From: Piscicola geometra
Lineage: Eukaryota; Annelida; Clitellata; Hirudinida; Piscicolidae
Length of the DNA stretch: 64,000 nt
Reading direction: 5' to 3'
Assembly (NCBI GenBank): GCA_943735955.1
Contig: OX030957.1
Location: 11,738,017 to 11,802,016 of the forward strand
In this document: positions 1 through 10,359 of the stretch, one piece after another
How positions within the stretch are numbered: the first letter of the stretch is position 1
Layout of the letters: each line of letters begins with the position of its first letter
The notes under the pieces: generated by a model
Database searches by the model: none
What the model was told of the DNA's origin: nothing
What the model saw: the letters and a program-made list of their open reading frames with translations, nothing else
Position numbers and translations under genes: made by a program

Positions 1-2480
1 TGCTTTGACCACTGCAGCCAGCGTCTCTTGCAGATAGTGAGAATGATGCTTGGTGCCACACACAGTACGAAGACGAGTGACACACCAAGACACATGAGAG
101 TAGTGCTGGTGAAAGGGTTTGGTCTGTAATCTTGGAAACTGCTGCTGGGGGTGGCAGTGTTTCGTCTGGAAGAGTTGTCGCTGTTTTTTGACTTTTTGAA
201 GACGACAGTTTGTGACTTGGTGAGTTTTATGAGGCTGCTTGTGGAACTTCTATGGAGGTTTTTCGCAGCGAAAACATTAATTAATGTGTTGATGTTTTCT
301 TCTTTGTTGTCGGGAGTACATGCACCGCTAAATAATTTATCTTTGAGTTTCATTTCATACTGTTTTTCATTCACCTTATCAAGAAGAATATTTCTTCCGT
401 ATGAATGAGAACCATCATGAGCACCGTCATTGAGATTCCTATCAGGAAATTCATGGTGCGAGAAGGCCGTTGAGGCGGATGTGAGAGGCTTAGAGAGCTG
501 TGCGCTGGAAAACAGTTCAGAATTTATTGTTTGTTCTGCCTCTATTGTTGGTGGTTCCGTTTTTGTTGTTGTTGGGGTATGTATGTTTGAGGTTGAAGTT
601 GTTTTTGGGACTGGTATCGTTGTGGATGTTGGTGTCGTTGTGGACGTTGGTGGCGTTGTGGATGTTGGTGTCGTTGTGGCTATTGGTGTTTTTTTGGGGA
701 GTGGTGGTGAAGTTGCGATTGATTGTGTTGTTGGGGTTGGCGGTGTTGTTGGGGTTAGTGTTATTGATGGTGCTGTAAGTTGTATGATTGTTTTATTAGG
801 CGTTATTATAAGTGTTTTTGATTTAATAATTATTGCTGTTCTTTGTATCCTTTCTTGTTGCAGTGTTGTTTCAGATGACGTAAGGAGTGAAGCTTTACAG
901 AGTGTTGTTGCGTTCATTGTCAATTCACACTTTGTATTTTGTATGTTTGTATGAAAACCATTGGTGCCATACCCTCTCTGAGCACCCTTCATCATCACAC
1001 TTTTTTTTGTTACCATCCCAACGCCTTTGAATCTGGTTGCCAAGGTGCTGATAATAATGCCATTTGAGAAGATGATGATCAGAGTGGGTAGCATGGTGAT
1101 GCTTGCAAAAGCCAGCCAAGGTCTCACTTCCTCTTCGTAGTACGCGAACTTGTGCAGACGCTCACACTCGAGGGCTGGGGCTGGTGTTGGGGTTAACATA
1201 TTCGTCGTAAGGGCGTTTTTTGTTGAGGTTGTTGTGAGTGGATTTTTAGTTGTTGTGATTGCAGTGGAAGTCGTTGTTGAGGATTGAACGTTAGCTTTAA
1301 TTTCGACTTTTTCTATATAAACAACATTTTTTTGTCTTTTTTTATAGACTTTCATTTTTGTTTCATTCGGCTGCATTGGCACGTCGGTCGTTTTGTCAGG
1401 CGTATCAGCGTTGTAAGTCACGCAATCGATTGATGTTGCTTTTGGTCCATTTAGCTCATTTTGTATTCTGCTTCCTTTTTTTTTATCTCTCCTTTTAGAG
1501 TTTCCTTTATCGTCTGTCTCTTCCTTTATGATCTTGCCTGAATGTGCTTTTAAACGACTTCTTTCATTGTTTATATTTTTATAGAAGCGACTTACATTTT
1601 TGTTCCAGCCATAATTATCATCATCACTTCCATTCGCTTCTAACATGTAAACTCCATTAGCTACATAGACAGATCCATTTGAAGCAACCAGCTTTATTCC
1701 ATCCACTACTGCTCCATTGGGAGAAGACAAGTTGAATCCTCTGGTCCAAAAGACGTGCATGTTTTTAACGGTTGCCATGGCAATAAGGATGACTACGAAG
1801 AGCTTGGCAACGGGCACTCGACAAAACCTTCTCCTGCGAAGAGGCATGCGAACAGCCAAAAGACGGTCAACGTTGAATGCAACCAGCAACCAGATGGCGA
1901 CATCACTGCTGACGTAGAAGGAAAAATCAGACAAGTGGCAGTTGATGGGAGATTGTGAAGTGCGAGGGACAGTAAATATTAGCTGCGGCAGAATTCTGGT
2001 GACCAAAGCCAAGCAGTCGAATAAGGCAAGGCTGAAGAGGTAGACCTGGGTGGTGGTGTGTTTGAAGGCCCTTCTGAACATCACAGCCATCACAACCACG
2101 TTGCCAAGAACACCTAGCAGCAGGATCACTGGAGAAATGTACGACCAGCAGAATTGGGAAAGGTCCATGGAGTGAATGAGATCAATTGGTGGTTGTGATG
2201 AAAAGGTTTGGTTGCTTGTGGTGAAGTTGGACTGATTGCGTGGGGGCAGAGCTTTTTCCAAGAAGACATGCTGCTGTGATGAGTGGAAGTAATTAAAAAA
2301 ATTATCGGAGTGATGGTGAGCTAGATGATGATGCTGATGATGATGACTGAAGTTACCAGGACTTTGCTCATAATGAGATTTTGAATCGTTATGTAGATGC
2401 TTTCTATTGTGGCTCTTTCGATTACTTTCATAAAGGGACTCCTGCACTACCCCCTTTTCCTCTCTTCTATCTATGATCAT
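1..2480 (-). CDS. Rhodopsin-like (class A) GPCR with giant loops, C-terminal end cut by window edge
   Basis: An uninterrupted minus-strand frame runs from a stop at 2574-2576 to the left edge, about 826 codons from the ATG at 2480. Residues 1-110 form an acidic then His-rich extracellular tail. TM1 is near 113-135 with the GN pair (N127); TM2 has the LxxxD motif (SLALFD, D155); the TM3 cysteine is C181 and the DRY position reads DRL (D205-R206). TM4 is followed by a roughly 190-residue second extracellular loop ending with C439, the expected disulfide partner. TM5 is near 452-478. A roughly 310-residue Thr/Pro-rich third intracellular loop leads to TM6 near 790-815, with VAP at the usual xxP site. 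TM7 and the tail lie off the window. The overall look recalls invertebrate peptide (FMRFamide-type) receptors; the ligand is unknown. M105 (2168) is an alternative start, but the long N-terminus keeps the frame open. Membrane placement is inferred from hydrophobicity read by eye. Confidence 0.85.
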   Translation of the reverse strand, partial: MIIDRREEKGVVQESLYESNRKSHNRKHLHNDSKSHYEQSPGNFSHHHQHHHLAHHHSDNFFNYFHSSQQHVFLEKALPPRNQSNFTTSNQTFSSQPPIDLIHSMDLSQFCWSYISPVILLLGVLGNVVVMAVMFRRAFKHTTTQVYLFSLALFDCLALVTRILPQLIFTVPRTSQSPINCHLSDFSFYVSSDVAIWLLVAFNVDRLLAVRMPLRRRRFCRVPVAKLFVVILIAMATVKNMHVFWTRGFNLSSPNGAVVDGIKLVASNGSVYVANGVYMLEANGSDDDNYGWNKNVSRFYKNINNERSRLKAHSGKIIKEETDDKGNSKRRDKKKGSRIQNELNGPKATSIDCVTYNADTPDKTTDVPMQPNETKMKVYKKRQKNVVYIEKVEIKANVQSSTTTSTAITTTKNPLTTTSTKNALTTNMLTPTPAPALECERLHKFAYYEEEVRPWLAFASITMLPTLIIIFSNGIIISTLATRFKGVGMVTKKSVMMKGAQRGYGTNGFHTNIQNTKCELTMNATTLCKASLLTSSETTLQQERIQRTAIIIKSKTLIITPNKTIIQLTAPSITLTPTTPPTPTTQSIATSPPLPKKTPIATTTPTSTTPPTSTTTPTSTTIPVPKTTSTSNIHTPTTTKTEPPTIEAEQTINSELFSSAQLSKPLTSASTAFSHHEFPDRNLNDGAHDGSHSYGRNILLDKVNEKQYEMKLKDKLFSGACTPDNKEENINTLINVFAAKNLHRSSTSSLIKLTKSQTVVFKKSKNSDNSSRRNTATPSSSFQDYRPNPFTSTTLMCLGVSLVFVLCVAPSIILTICKRRWLQWSK

Positions 2481-2576
2481 TATTGCTTTTCTGCCCTCAT
2501 CATCTTCGCCAACACAATCATTACCAAAACTACCATCCCCATCTTCATGATCGTTATAATACGTTATATCATTTCA

Positions 2577-3589
2577 AACTTCATATTCTTATATAGAGTT
2601 TTAGTTTTATTGTTGTCGTAATCGTCATCATAACCACTTCTTCATTTCCTATACATCCATTTTCACGTTCTCAGAAACTATTATAATTGCTTCTTTCTTG
2701 CATAATTTCCAGCTCAATTTTGATGCGTAATTGAGCTGCTCATGATTCAACTAGCAAATGCCACAAAAGAAATCCAAAAAGTTTCTTAAGTAGATTTGAG
2801 AGGAAACAACACCAACTGTTGCCAAATACTTACACGTTTTATTGGTTTCCAGGCTGCTTTGATGAAGTGGTAGGTAGGGATTACCTTTCAACAATTAATA
2901 TCCTTGTTTGCATGTTCAATTTTTCATTTTGATTTATTCGAACTTTTAGTTTTCAACCCTTCTCGTATGTTTGTTTTGTGTTCTCCGTTTACTGGTTCAA
3001 TATATTTAACAACTTTTACTGTTTTTATGTAAATGCTCTGATATGTTTTCTGTTACTCTTTTTAATGTCTCAAGAGCTTTGTTATTTATATATATATTAC
3101 TTTTCTGCACTAACGCAGAAAGAGTTTTCTGAATATTTTAAAACATATTTTCCAAAATGTGCTGGATTTAAACTAGCTTTTTCGTATTTATCGATTATTT
3201 TGTTTTGCAAAAAACAGCTTCCGAGAATACATTTAAAATTTACTATATATTTTTTCATCTAAAAGACCCTGTATAGACCATTTCAAAATGCAAATGCAGG
3301 CCGTGTGTAATCCTTCCATTTATATGGACGAAGAGTATGGCATTTGCAGGCGCTTTGGCACACCTAATGGTCTCTGTGCTTTCTGAGAGAGATCAAAAAG
3401 AGAAGGGATTGGAGGCTTCTATGTTTATTCTTTGAAGGGTTTAGTTTTATTTTAGATAGAAATAATAAAAACATTGAATTCTGTTAACCAAAACTCTTAT
3501 TTTTTATTTACATTTTTCAACGATCAATATGTATAAATGGAAAAAGGTTTGTTTTCTTCGAAAAATAGTTTTTTTTACTACCTCCTTCA
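2577..3589. other. Intergenic, no recognisable feature
   Basis: AT-rich DNA upstream of the receptor gene. The short open frames here (such as 2978-3262) are low-complexity and hydrophobic and resemble nothing known. A relatively GC-rich patch at about 3290-3420 is unassigned; it could hold an unrecognised exon or promoter-proximal sequence, but I see no clear splice context. Confidence 0.4.
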
Positions 3590-4840
3590 TGTTATATATA
3601 ACATTTTAATAGAACGTTAATCGTATTTTAACGCGATGATTTTGGCATAATTGACATTTTTATAAAATAGTCTATGACAATTTTGTTTTCAAAAATATTG
3701 AAAAAACATTTTCAGAATTTATTTATAAAAGTGATCCACATTTTAAAAAAATCCATAAATGGAAAAAAATGCAATTGTCACACATCCTTTTTGAGCCAGT
3801 TACTCAAGCAAAAAAGTAATCCACATATGAAAGAATTCAAATGAATCCATAAATGTTAAAAAATGCAGTTTTCACAAATCATATTTGAGCCACTTACTCA
3901 AGCAAACAAGTTTTTCCACATAAGTTGGATCTAAAAAGCCAAGGGCAGCGATCCTGGGTAGGTCTTGGAGTCCGATCCCCTCCCACTTCTCGGTAGTGAA
4001 GCCTCAATGTGAACCCTTCCACTTTGTTGTCAAAAACATTTTAAAACTCTTGTTTTTATACGAGCATAATCGTGAAACATGCATAATACAGAGTATTTAT
4101 ATAGTAATACATTAATATTAATAAATTATTAATAAATTATTTTATTTCATTTGTTCATTTTAGATTTTTTCTGTTCCATTTCTGTTTTCATCTTATTATT
4201 ATTTAGTTAAGGTGGTCTTCACAAGTTCTTCTTTTTGGATCTCCATGCTGTGCAAAATAAACTAAGAAAAAAAACGAAAATTGTGAGTATATGTAGTTAT
4301 AGTGATAACTGTCTAAAAAAAATCTTTGCTTACTTACATATTCGTAGCAAAACAAAAGTGTTGGATTGTTTTTTAAGTGGGGGGAGAGGGGTTTAGACCC
4401 CAGGACCCCCAGGATCTTCCATGCTGGGTAGGATCCCTCCAAGATTTGCAGCAGATCACCGCCCCTGTTTCTTGCTAACTATGTATTCTGAAAAGCTGAA
4501 CTGACGCTCACATGGAACTGTACTTGCAGGAAATGACAATTACTTTCTTCCCAGTTTCGCTCTTTCATGTTGTTGCCACCAAACAAGAAGACAATAATTC
4601 TCTCTGCCTCACTCAGATTCTGTTCTATGAAGTTTAATGATTGAATCATTGATGTATCTTCATCTTCAGAATCTGAAGATACATGTTTTCTTATTAACTT
4701 GTTTAGTGAAGGCTGTATAGTTTTGGATGTTTATTTTTTACTAATTTCTTCACTTCTTTCATTTTTATTATTTTTTGTAATTTTCAAATTAGGGGCCTAA
4801 TGATGTAGCAATTCTTAACCATTGGATACTCTGATTAATC
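3590..4840 (-). mobile_element. hAT relic, TAGAGCTGT family, interrupted by a MITE
   Basis: The sequence is collinear with the complete family member at 15411-16218, sharing the paired 'gagccagttactcaagcaaa' block and the downstream coding block. Read on the minus strand, around 4510-4550 it encodes TVPCER followed by an FS-like step, the start of the hAT dimerisation domain (family knowledge: VPCERLFS...). Collinearity breaks at about 3950 and resumes at about 4468, where a separate MITE sits. The left TIR is not preserved. Confidence 0.6.
3950..4467. mobile_element. MITE with TIR CAAGGGCAGCGATC / GATCACCGCCCCTG
   Basis: The ends are imperfect inverted repeats, and the insert interrupts a hAT relic whose uninterrupted counterpart is at about 15738. 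A diverged second copy at 40864-41175 shares the internal block with the runs of C/G. The CAGGGGCGG-type end suggests a non-autonomous hAT. No clean 8-bp target duplication is visible. Confidence 0.5.
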
Positions 4841-4984
4841 TTTCTATGCTCCAGTTCGGGAAGAAATATTTTTGCGCCCACACTACACTGGTTTTAAGCA
4901 GTGACATGAATAAAGTTCTGCAATTTTTGAAACGGATTTCAAGATATATCAGGTTTTACAAAGTTTTATGGTGGAAATAAACGT

Positions 4985-5930
4985 TTATAGAAAAAACAAA
5001 AGTGTAGTTGGACATGCACTTGATGTCTGGAACAGAAGAGGCATCACCACTAAGACAAAGCTGAAAGTATACAGGACTGTTGTGCTCCCCACACTGCTAT
5101 ATGCATGTGAAACGTAGACTGTATATCAACGCCATGCTAGAAAGTTGAGCCACTTTCACACAACAAGCCTCAGGAAAATCCTCGGCATAAAATGGGAAGA
5201 AAAAATTCCAGACACAGTGGTACTGTCCATAGCAGATCTTCCCAGTATCTTCACCCTGCAAATGCAACCTCAGCAGCTTCGCTGGGCAGGGCACGTAGTC
5301 CGAATGCCAGACGAGAGACTGCCAAAAAGACTCTTCTATGGAGAACTTCTGCATGCACAGCGGTCTTAGGATGGGCAAAAGAAACGCTTCAGAAACACTC
5401 TGAAAGCCTCAATAAAAGCGTTTGCCATCAACGTAGAAACTTAGGAACAAGCTGCAACAAATCGTTCCACTTGGCGCTCTTCCATTCACAAGGGTGCCAT
5501 GACCTGTGAGGCAAATAGGATCAACGCCGCAAAAAAAAGAGGCAAGTTCGAAAAGCCCGCACTTTTGTGGGCCGCTACGAATGCAGGCCGCTACATCACG
5601 TCGGGGTCACCGATTATTACGAGTTAAGAGTTCAGAGACACTAGAGAGAGAGATTTATTTACAAAACAACGTTGTATATATAGTACGTTAATAAAGGCAT
5701 GCCCAGGACTTCCTGTCTGGTTAGCACGTGTGCATGTGCATGTGCGTGCTTATATGTGGACCGCTACGAATGTAGGCTGCAACACTGTCAACCCTTCTGG
5801 AGACGTCCCACTCATCCCATGTCCCTCATGTTCCCGAACCTTCCGCGCCAGGATCGGCCATCTGCGCACACACACCTGAATGACTCTGAAGTAGTCCTCG
5901 TCGACTCGAAGGACGAACAACAAATGTGTC
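4985..5930 (+). pseudogene. LINE reverse-transcriptase C-terminal relic with terminal zinc finger
   Basis: Plus-strand frames read VYRTVVLPTLLYACET, then a TAG stop, then LRKILGIKWEE and LRWAGHVVRMPDERLPKRLF. This is the familiar C-terminal region of an endonuclease/reverse-transcriptase LINE. After an interruption by an LTR, a segment near 5815-5870 encodes CPSCSRTFRARIGHLRTH, matching the zinc-finger tail of these LINEs. Frameshifts and stops show it is dead. It lies inside the duplicated gene copy A and is absent from copy B, so it inserted after the duplication or only into this copy. Confidence 0.7.
5595..5782 (-). mobile_element. LTR plus primer-binding site of a Gypsy-like retrotransposon
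   Basis: On the minus strand an LTR-like unit ends ...CTCGTAATA at 5615 and is followed, after a 3-nt gap, by GGTGACCCCGACGTGAT (5595-5611), a typical metazoan Gypsy primer-binding site. The same LTR occurs alone at 48688-48860. Directly beyond the PBS the sequence again resembles the LTR start (TGTAGCGGCC), so the internal region appears deleted. The unit contains an AATAAA-like signal and a CT/GA-rich stretch. Confidence 0.6.
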
Positions 5931-6415
5931 TTCAGCTGGTGGATCTTGAGTTCAGCTAAACTCTGAAACCGATTCAATGAGTTTCTTCTCAATCTTGAGT
6001 ATCCAATGGGCTGTTTTTCACGAAAACAACGAATTTGGGGTTTTTTCAAGGCGACAACAATTTTTATTCACCACTTTAATGATCTCACTGAGTTCTCAAG
6101 CCAGTACCCACAGATAAACAATCGCCTAGCCTGTCTAGTAAGAGAAGTTATGAAACCTCCCTATTTCAAGTTGTTCTGGTGGTGTTTTTCAGCTTGGATG
6201 TGCATTTGGTGTCAAAAGCAGCAGTTGAGCACTTGGTGTAAGTCTATAAGTTGATTTTTTTATGCAGCCTCGTCTCAAGGCGGTTTTAGATAGGCAAAAG
6301 AGAGACTAGTACGTTGATAAAGAGACCTTACCTATGGAGTACCCAATCAGTGAGCAGGCTTCTGAAATCGATGACACTCTTGTTCACAACCTTAGAATGG
6401 AGAAGCAGTGTGGTA

Positions 6416-6843
6416 AGTTGAACCATAGACTAAAGAAACTAGTTGAACCATAGACTAAAGAAACTAGTTGAAACATAGACTAAAAAAACTAGTTGAACCA
6501 TCAACTAAAGAAACTAGTTGAACCATCAACTAAAGAAACTAGTTGAACCATAGACTAAAGAAACTAGTTGAACCATAGACTAAAGAAACTAGTTGAACCA
6601 TAGACTAAAGAAACTAGTTGAACCATCAACTAAAGAAACTAGTTGAACCATAGACTAAAGAAACTAGTTGAACCATAGACTAAAGAAACTAGTTGAACCA
6701 AAGACTAAAGAAACTAGTTGAACCAAAGACTAAAGAAACTAGTTGAACCATAGACTAAAGAAACTAGTTGAACCATAGACTAAAGAAACTAGTTGAACCA
6801 TCAACTAAAGAAACTAGTTGAACCATAGACTAAAGAAACTAGT
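6416..6843. repeat. 25-bp minisatellite, about 17 units
   Basis: The unit is AACCATAGACTAAAG followed by AAACTAGTTG. Units vary at one short site (CATAGAC, CATCAAC or CAAAGAC). It occupies the position of the last intron of pseudogene copy A; the equivalent intron at about 25683-25712 holds one unit, so the array arose by local expansion. Confidence 0.95.
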
Positions 6844-7569
6844 AAATTGAATGCAGTCAGTAGATCCATCATCCTTTAAAAGAGCCAGCAGCCTATTGAT
6901 GGACATATCCCGTTTTTCGGAGTCTTCAAAGCAACGGGTCAAGCAAAAAAACATTCAAAATTTAACTAGAGTAAAGAAAATGAAACCAAGTTTTTTTAAA
7001 GCAAAAATATAGAAAAGCTTGTTTTTTGAAAGAATCGAAAAACACTTTTATGCTTGTTGAAATCAAAAGATGATCCTTTTACTAAAAATAAAGAAGCTTA
7101 AAAGGTTTTTATAAATGAAAGTATCAACCAAAAAAGATTAAATAAATATATATAAAAAGTTTCATAAAGATTGAAAAAATGTGTTTTTATGGTGAATAAA
7201 GGTTTAACATCTACCATTTGTGTGTTTTTTTTCAATCGCGGGTGGGGGGGATATTTTGGACATAAAAAATTAATTTTTGTTTCAAAATTCTTTTATTGTA
7301 TGTGTTAATCCTGTCCTTAGTGGACGTTTTAAAATTTTGAAATCGATGATTACGCTCCTTCCCCTAATGTTACAGATTTTTTACCGCCTAGAAGATCTGC
7401 TGCCAATCTATGTGGATTGAGAATATTTCTGATGAGTTAGAAAGTACTGAGTGATTTATATAATTTTTATATTGCTTTTACATTATATTTTTTTCATATA
7501 GCTCTATATAAATTCATGCTAGAAGATTATAAGATTGAAAGCTGAAACGTCTATCATATGCTGAAAAAT

Positions 7570-8180
7570 ACATTTTTGCTAACGAAATGTTTGTTTTCTA
7601 CTAATAGATGCCGTACACATGATAGTAACACTAACTAGTTTTTTTCTCTCTGAAACTTCTTTGGGTAATACTCGAATATTTATCCATACCGTTTTCACTA
7701 ATCCAATGCAGCGATTTTGCTTTTCACGGAACAATTCTATTAAATAGGGTGAACGGGTAGCTGAGTGGGCAACGACTCTCGGCTTGACCAACAATGAAAG
7801 GTCCTAGGTTCAAGTGCAACCAATGCCTTAGTAACCCAAAGGCGCAAAGAAAATATGCAGCCTAAGTGGCCTGGAAGCCCGTTCGGGTTATACGCCACTA
7901 TAATAATGCTCGTCATTATTATTAATAAAAAAATTAGTCGTAAAAACTGTTAATCAAGCATCCAGGTTAATTACAGCAGCCATTCATAAAAATTTCGAAT
8001 TGGCTTACCTCCGTGATCATTAAAAAAAAGACTTCATTTTCAAACAATATTCCGTTTTGGCATCACAAAGGCCCCAAATTTAAATTCAAAATTTTTAGAT
8101 TCAGATAAGATGTACTGTTCTAAACTGAAACGAATTAAAAAGGGTACAAAATTTTCATCCATCCGTTATCAATGCATTGA
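7570..8180 (-). mobile_element. piggyBac-like relic carrying a SINE insertion
   Basis: The minus strand matches about 14230-14660 within the larger element at 13846-15146. The minus-strand frame includes NIRVLPKEVSERKK, which resembles the piggyBac NRxxLPKEvkxkK block, although the preceding spacing is unusual. The match is broken by the tRNA-derived SINE at 7746-7935; the second copy shows the uninterrupted target. Family assignment is tentative. Confidence 0.4.
7746..7935 (+). mobile_element. tRNA-derived SINE
   Basis: A plus-strand head carries pol III box A (TAGCTGAGTGGGCAACGACT, about 7758) and box B (AGGTTCAAGTGC, about 7806) with tRNA-like spacing. It is followed by a unique body and a tail of ATT/TTA repeats running into A. 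The insertion is verified by comparison with the empty paralogous site near 14500. It is not a functional tRNA: the acceptor arms do not pair and box B deviates from the TTCGA/TTCAA consensus context. Confidence 0.75.
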
Positions 8181-8196
8181 AAAATCAATGCTGCGT

Positions 8197-8503
8197 TTTC
8201 CGGAAGGCTTATTGTAGAAGGTTTTTTCGCCGAATGCTTTTTCTCCAAGAGGCTTTTTGTCTGTTCCCCGTGTCTGTCAAGTTGTGATTAATAAAGTAAA
8301 AAAGTATTTCTAAGTTAAACTGTAGTAAATAAGTACATAATTGGTTTTATGAATTTATAAATATAAAATAGTATTTATTTTATTAATTTATTAAAATACA
8401 AAAATAATATTTACATTTATACAATTTTGGCTAATTCAGTCAGTCAGAATATAGCCTATAGTCTATAGGCCATATTCTTAAACACTATTGGAGCACCAGA
8501 GTA
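8197..8503 (-). mobile_element. LINE 3' end fragment, near-identical to 9330-9634
   Basis: About 307 bp is almost identical to 9330-9634. The right-hand copy continues into LINE coding sequence, so this block is probably the LINE 3' untranslated region. A sub-block reading 'gccgaatgctttttctcc' recurs in reverse near 20715 and, in weaker form, near 20820. Confidence 0.6.
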
Positions 8504-8749
8504 AAATATTAAGCAAATCTAAATGAAAAATTCAGGTTGAAAATTTTATATATACATATATATATATATATATAGGCCATGTTGTTTTTACATACGCATG
8601 GCAAAAATGCTAGTATTTCCTACATTTTGTAAAAAATATTTAAAATAATTAACTAGTCTCTTCTTAGTATTTGTTAATTATAATTGTTTCTAAAACTATT
8701 TTACAATCATTGAAATTAATAAAATTATATAAAAAGCAATTCTTCCACC

Positions 8750-8990
8750 ATTGGGAGCTTGCAAGCTTTGCACTAGTGCTCAATCTGAAGCCCTGGCACT
8801 TCTTCCTCCAGATTATTGATGTCTTCTATTTGATATTTCCTACATTTGCTAAAAAATATTAAAAATAATATATTAGTTTTAAATAAAAAACACTTCTTCT
8901 TCCAGTCAGAGCTCGCAAGCTTTGCACTAGTGCTCAATCGGAAGCACTAGCACTTCTTCCTCCAGATTATTCATGTTTTCTATTTGATAT
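8750..8990 (+). repeat. Two 5' fragments of the R1 retroposon family
   Basis: Two tandem stretches (about 8750-8832 and 8903-8990) share GCTTGCAAGCTTTGCACT and a following CTTCTTCCTCCA block with the 5' part of the copy at 46750. Both can be read as ELASFALVLNL-type peptide. They are separated by AT-rich sequence and look like independent 5' fragments or a local duplication. Confidence 0.5.
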
Positions 8991-9004
8991 TTCTTAATTA
9001 GTTA

Positions 9005-10350
9005 CTTAAAAGTCTTCGGATCAAAAGTCTTCAAGATAAAAAGTCTTGAGGATAAAAGTCTTCAAAATAAAAAGTCTTCAGAATAAAAAGTTTTCAGGAT
9101 AAAAAGTCTTCAGAATAAAAAGTCTTTAGGACAAAAAGTCTTTAAGATAAAAAGTCTTCAAGAGGAGATTTTTATTGAAAAAAAACTTTTTATACAAATT
9201 TTTTAATTTAAATTAATGTAAAATAATTTTTAGAAGCAAATTTAATAAAAAATAATAATAAAAGACTAACTAGTTATTTAAATATTTTTTAGCTTATGTT
9301 GAAATATCGGTTCTAGGATAAAAGTTTTTTCCGGAAGGCTTATTGTAGAAGTTTTTTTCGCCGAATGCTTTTTCTCCAAGAGGCTTTTTGTCTGTTCCCC
9401 GTGTCTGTCAAGTTGTGATTAATAAAGTAAAAAAAGTATTTCTAAGTTAAACTGTAGTAAATAAGTACATAATTGGTTTTATGAATTTATAAATATAAAA
9501 TAGTATTTATTTTATTAATTTATTAAAATACAAAAATAATATTTACATTTATACAATTTTGGCTAATTCAGTCAGTCAGAATATAGCCTATAGTCTATAG
9601 GCCATATTCTTAAACACTATTGGAGCACCAGAGTAAGACCTCCAACCAGTTTCCTCCATTTCATTTGATTTTCTGATAGTCTCAAAAAGTCCTTGAGCTC
9701 AAACCCTATCCACTCCACTATACTGCCATCCTATTTTTCTTTTATCTGCATCTTTTTTGTCCTTCTTGAACTGTTTGGACACTTTCTACATAAATTTTTT
9801 GCTGAATATTTTTCAAGCTACATAGGTTACGTCTCATAAAAAAAAATAACCACGATCGAGAACCAGCAGAAAACTTAATGATTAAAGTGAGAAATCAACA
9901 ACAACGAAGTCAAATTTATTCAAATTCTATTTCCAGATTGAAAGAAAAAAACAGAGCAAACATTAGATTAAAGTATGAAAATTTGTTCTTTAAGTTATAA
10001 GTTTTAAAGATTATTTCCTTGAAGACTTTTTATAACCACGATCGAGAACCAGCAAACAATTTTACGGTTAAAGTCACGAAACAACAGCCAAATCAATTAT
10101 TTTCAAATGCTATTTCGAGATTGAACGAAAAAAATAGAGCAAACATAAGATTAAAGTATGAAATTTTAAACTTTTAGTTTTAAAGATCACGTATTTTTCT
10201 TTAAAAATTATTTTTTTGAAAACTTTATTCTGAAGACTTTTTACCTGAAGACTTTTTATTCTGAAGACTTTTTATCCTGAAGACTTTTATTCTGAAGACT
10301 TTTTATCAGGAAGACTTTTGATCCGAAGACTTTTATCCTGAAGATCTTTC
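9005..10350. mobile_element. Foldback element with tandem-repeat inverted ends
   Basis: The left end (9005-9170) is a tandem array of a unit close to GATAAAAAGTCTTCA. The right end (10225-10350) is the same array inverted (TGAAGACTTTTTATC). An internal pair of diverged repeats near 9850 and 10030 contains CGATCGAGAACCAGCA. A second copy lies at 24000-24635. A LINE 3' fragment (9330-9790) is inside this copy. Confidence 0.7.
9330..9790 (-). pseudogene. LINE 3' end with C-terminal coding remnant
   Basis: On the minus strand 9790 to 9634 reads VEWIGFELKDFL...KWRKLVGG, the conserved 'EWTGL...WR.LV' C-terminus of many LINE proteins. It is followed by the same 3' region as 8197-8503. The element is 5'-truncated. 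Confidence 0.5.
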
Positions 10351-10359
10351 GGTCTCACC

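Larger units (their letters stand above)
4858..7200 (+). pseudogene. Decayed duplicate of the unrecognised gene at 25047-26021
   Basis: The segment matches 25047-26021 and its flank exon by exon. The block after 'gcgcccac' is at about 4880-4985; the exon corresponding to 25211 is near 5933, the next at about 6060-6170, the next at about 6265-6416, and the lysine-rich last exon at about 6890-7150. Reading frames carry several stops (for example in the copies of the second and last exons). The match is split at about 5000-5930 by a LINE fragment carrying an LTR. The intron that holds a single 25-bp unit in the intact copy is expanded here to 17 units. The flank downstream also matches, so this is a genomic duplication rather than a processed copy. 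Confidence 0.7.

Noticed and set aside
430..954. Plus-strand open frame of 174 codons rich in Val/Gly
   Set aside because: Antisense shadow of the Thr/Pro-rich ICL3 of the GPCR; repetitive codons on one strand create it.
6416..6843. CRISPR-like array
   Set aside because: Contiguous 25-bp units without spacers; a minisatellite.
7758..7818. Candidate tRNA gene
   Set aside because: Box A and box B are present, but arms do not pair and a SINE body follows; it is a SINE head.
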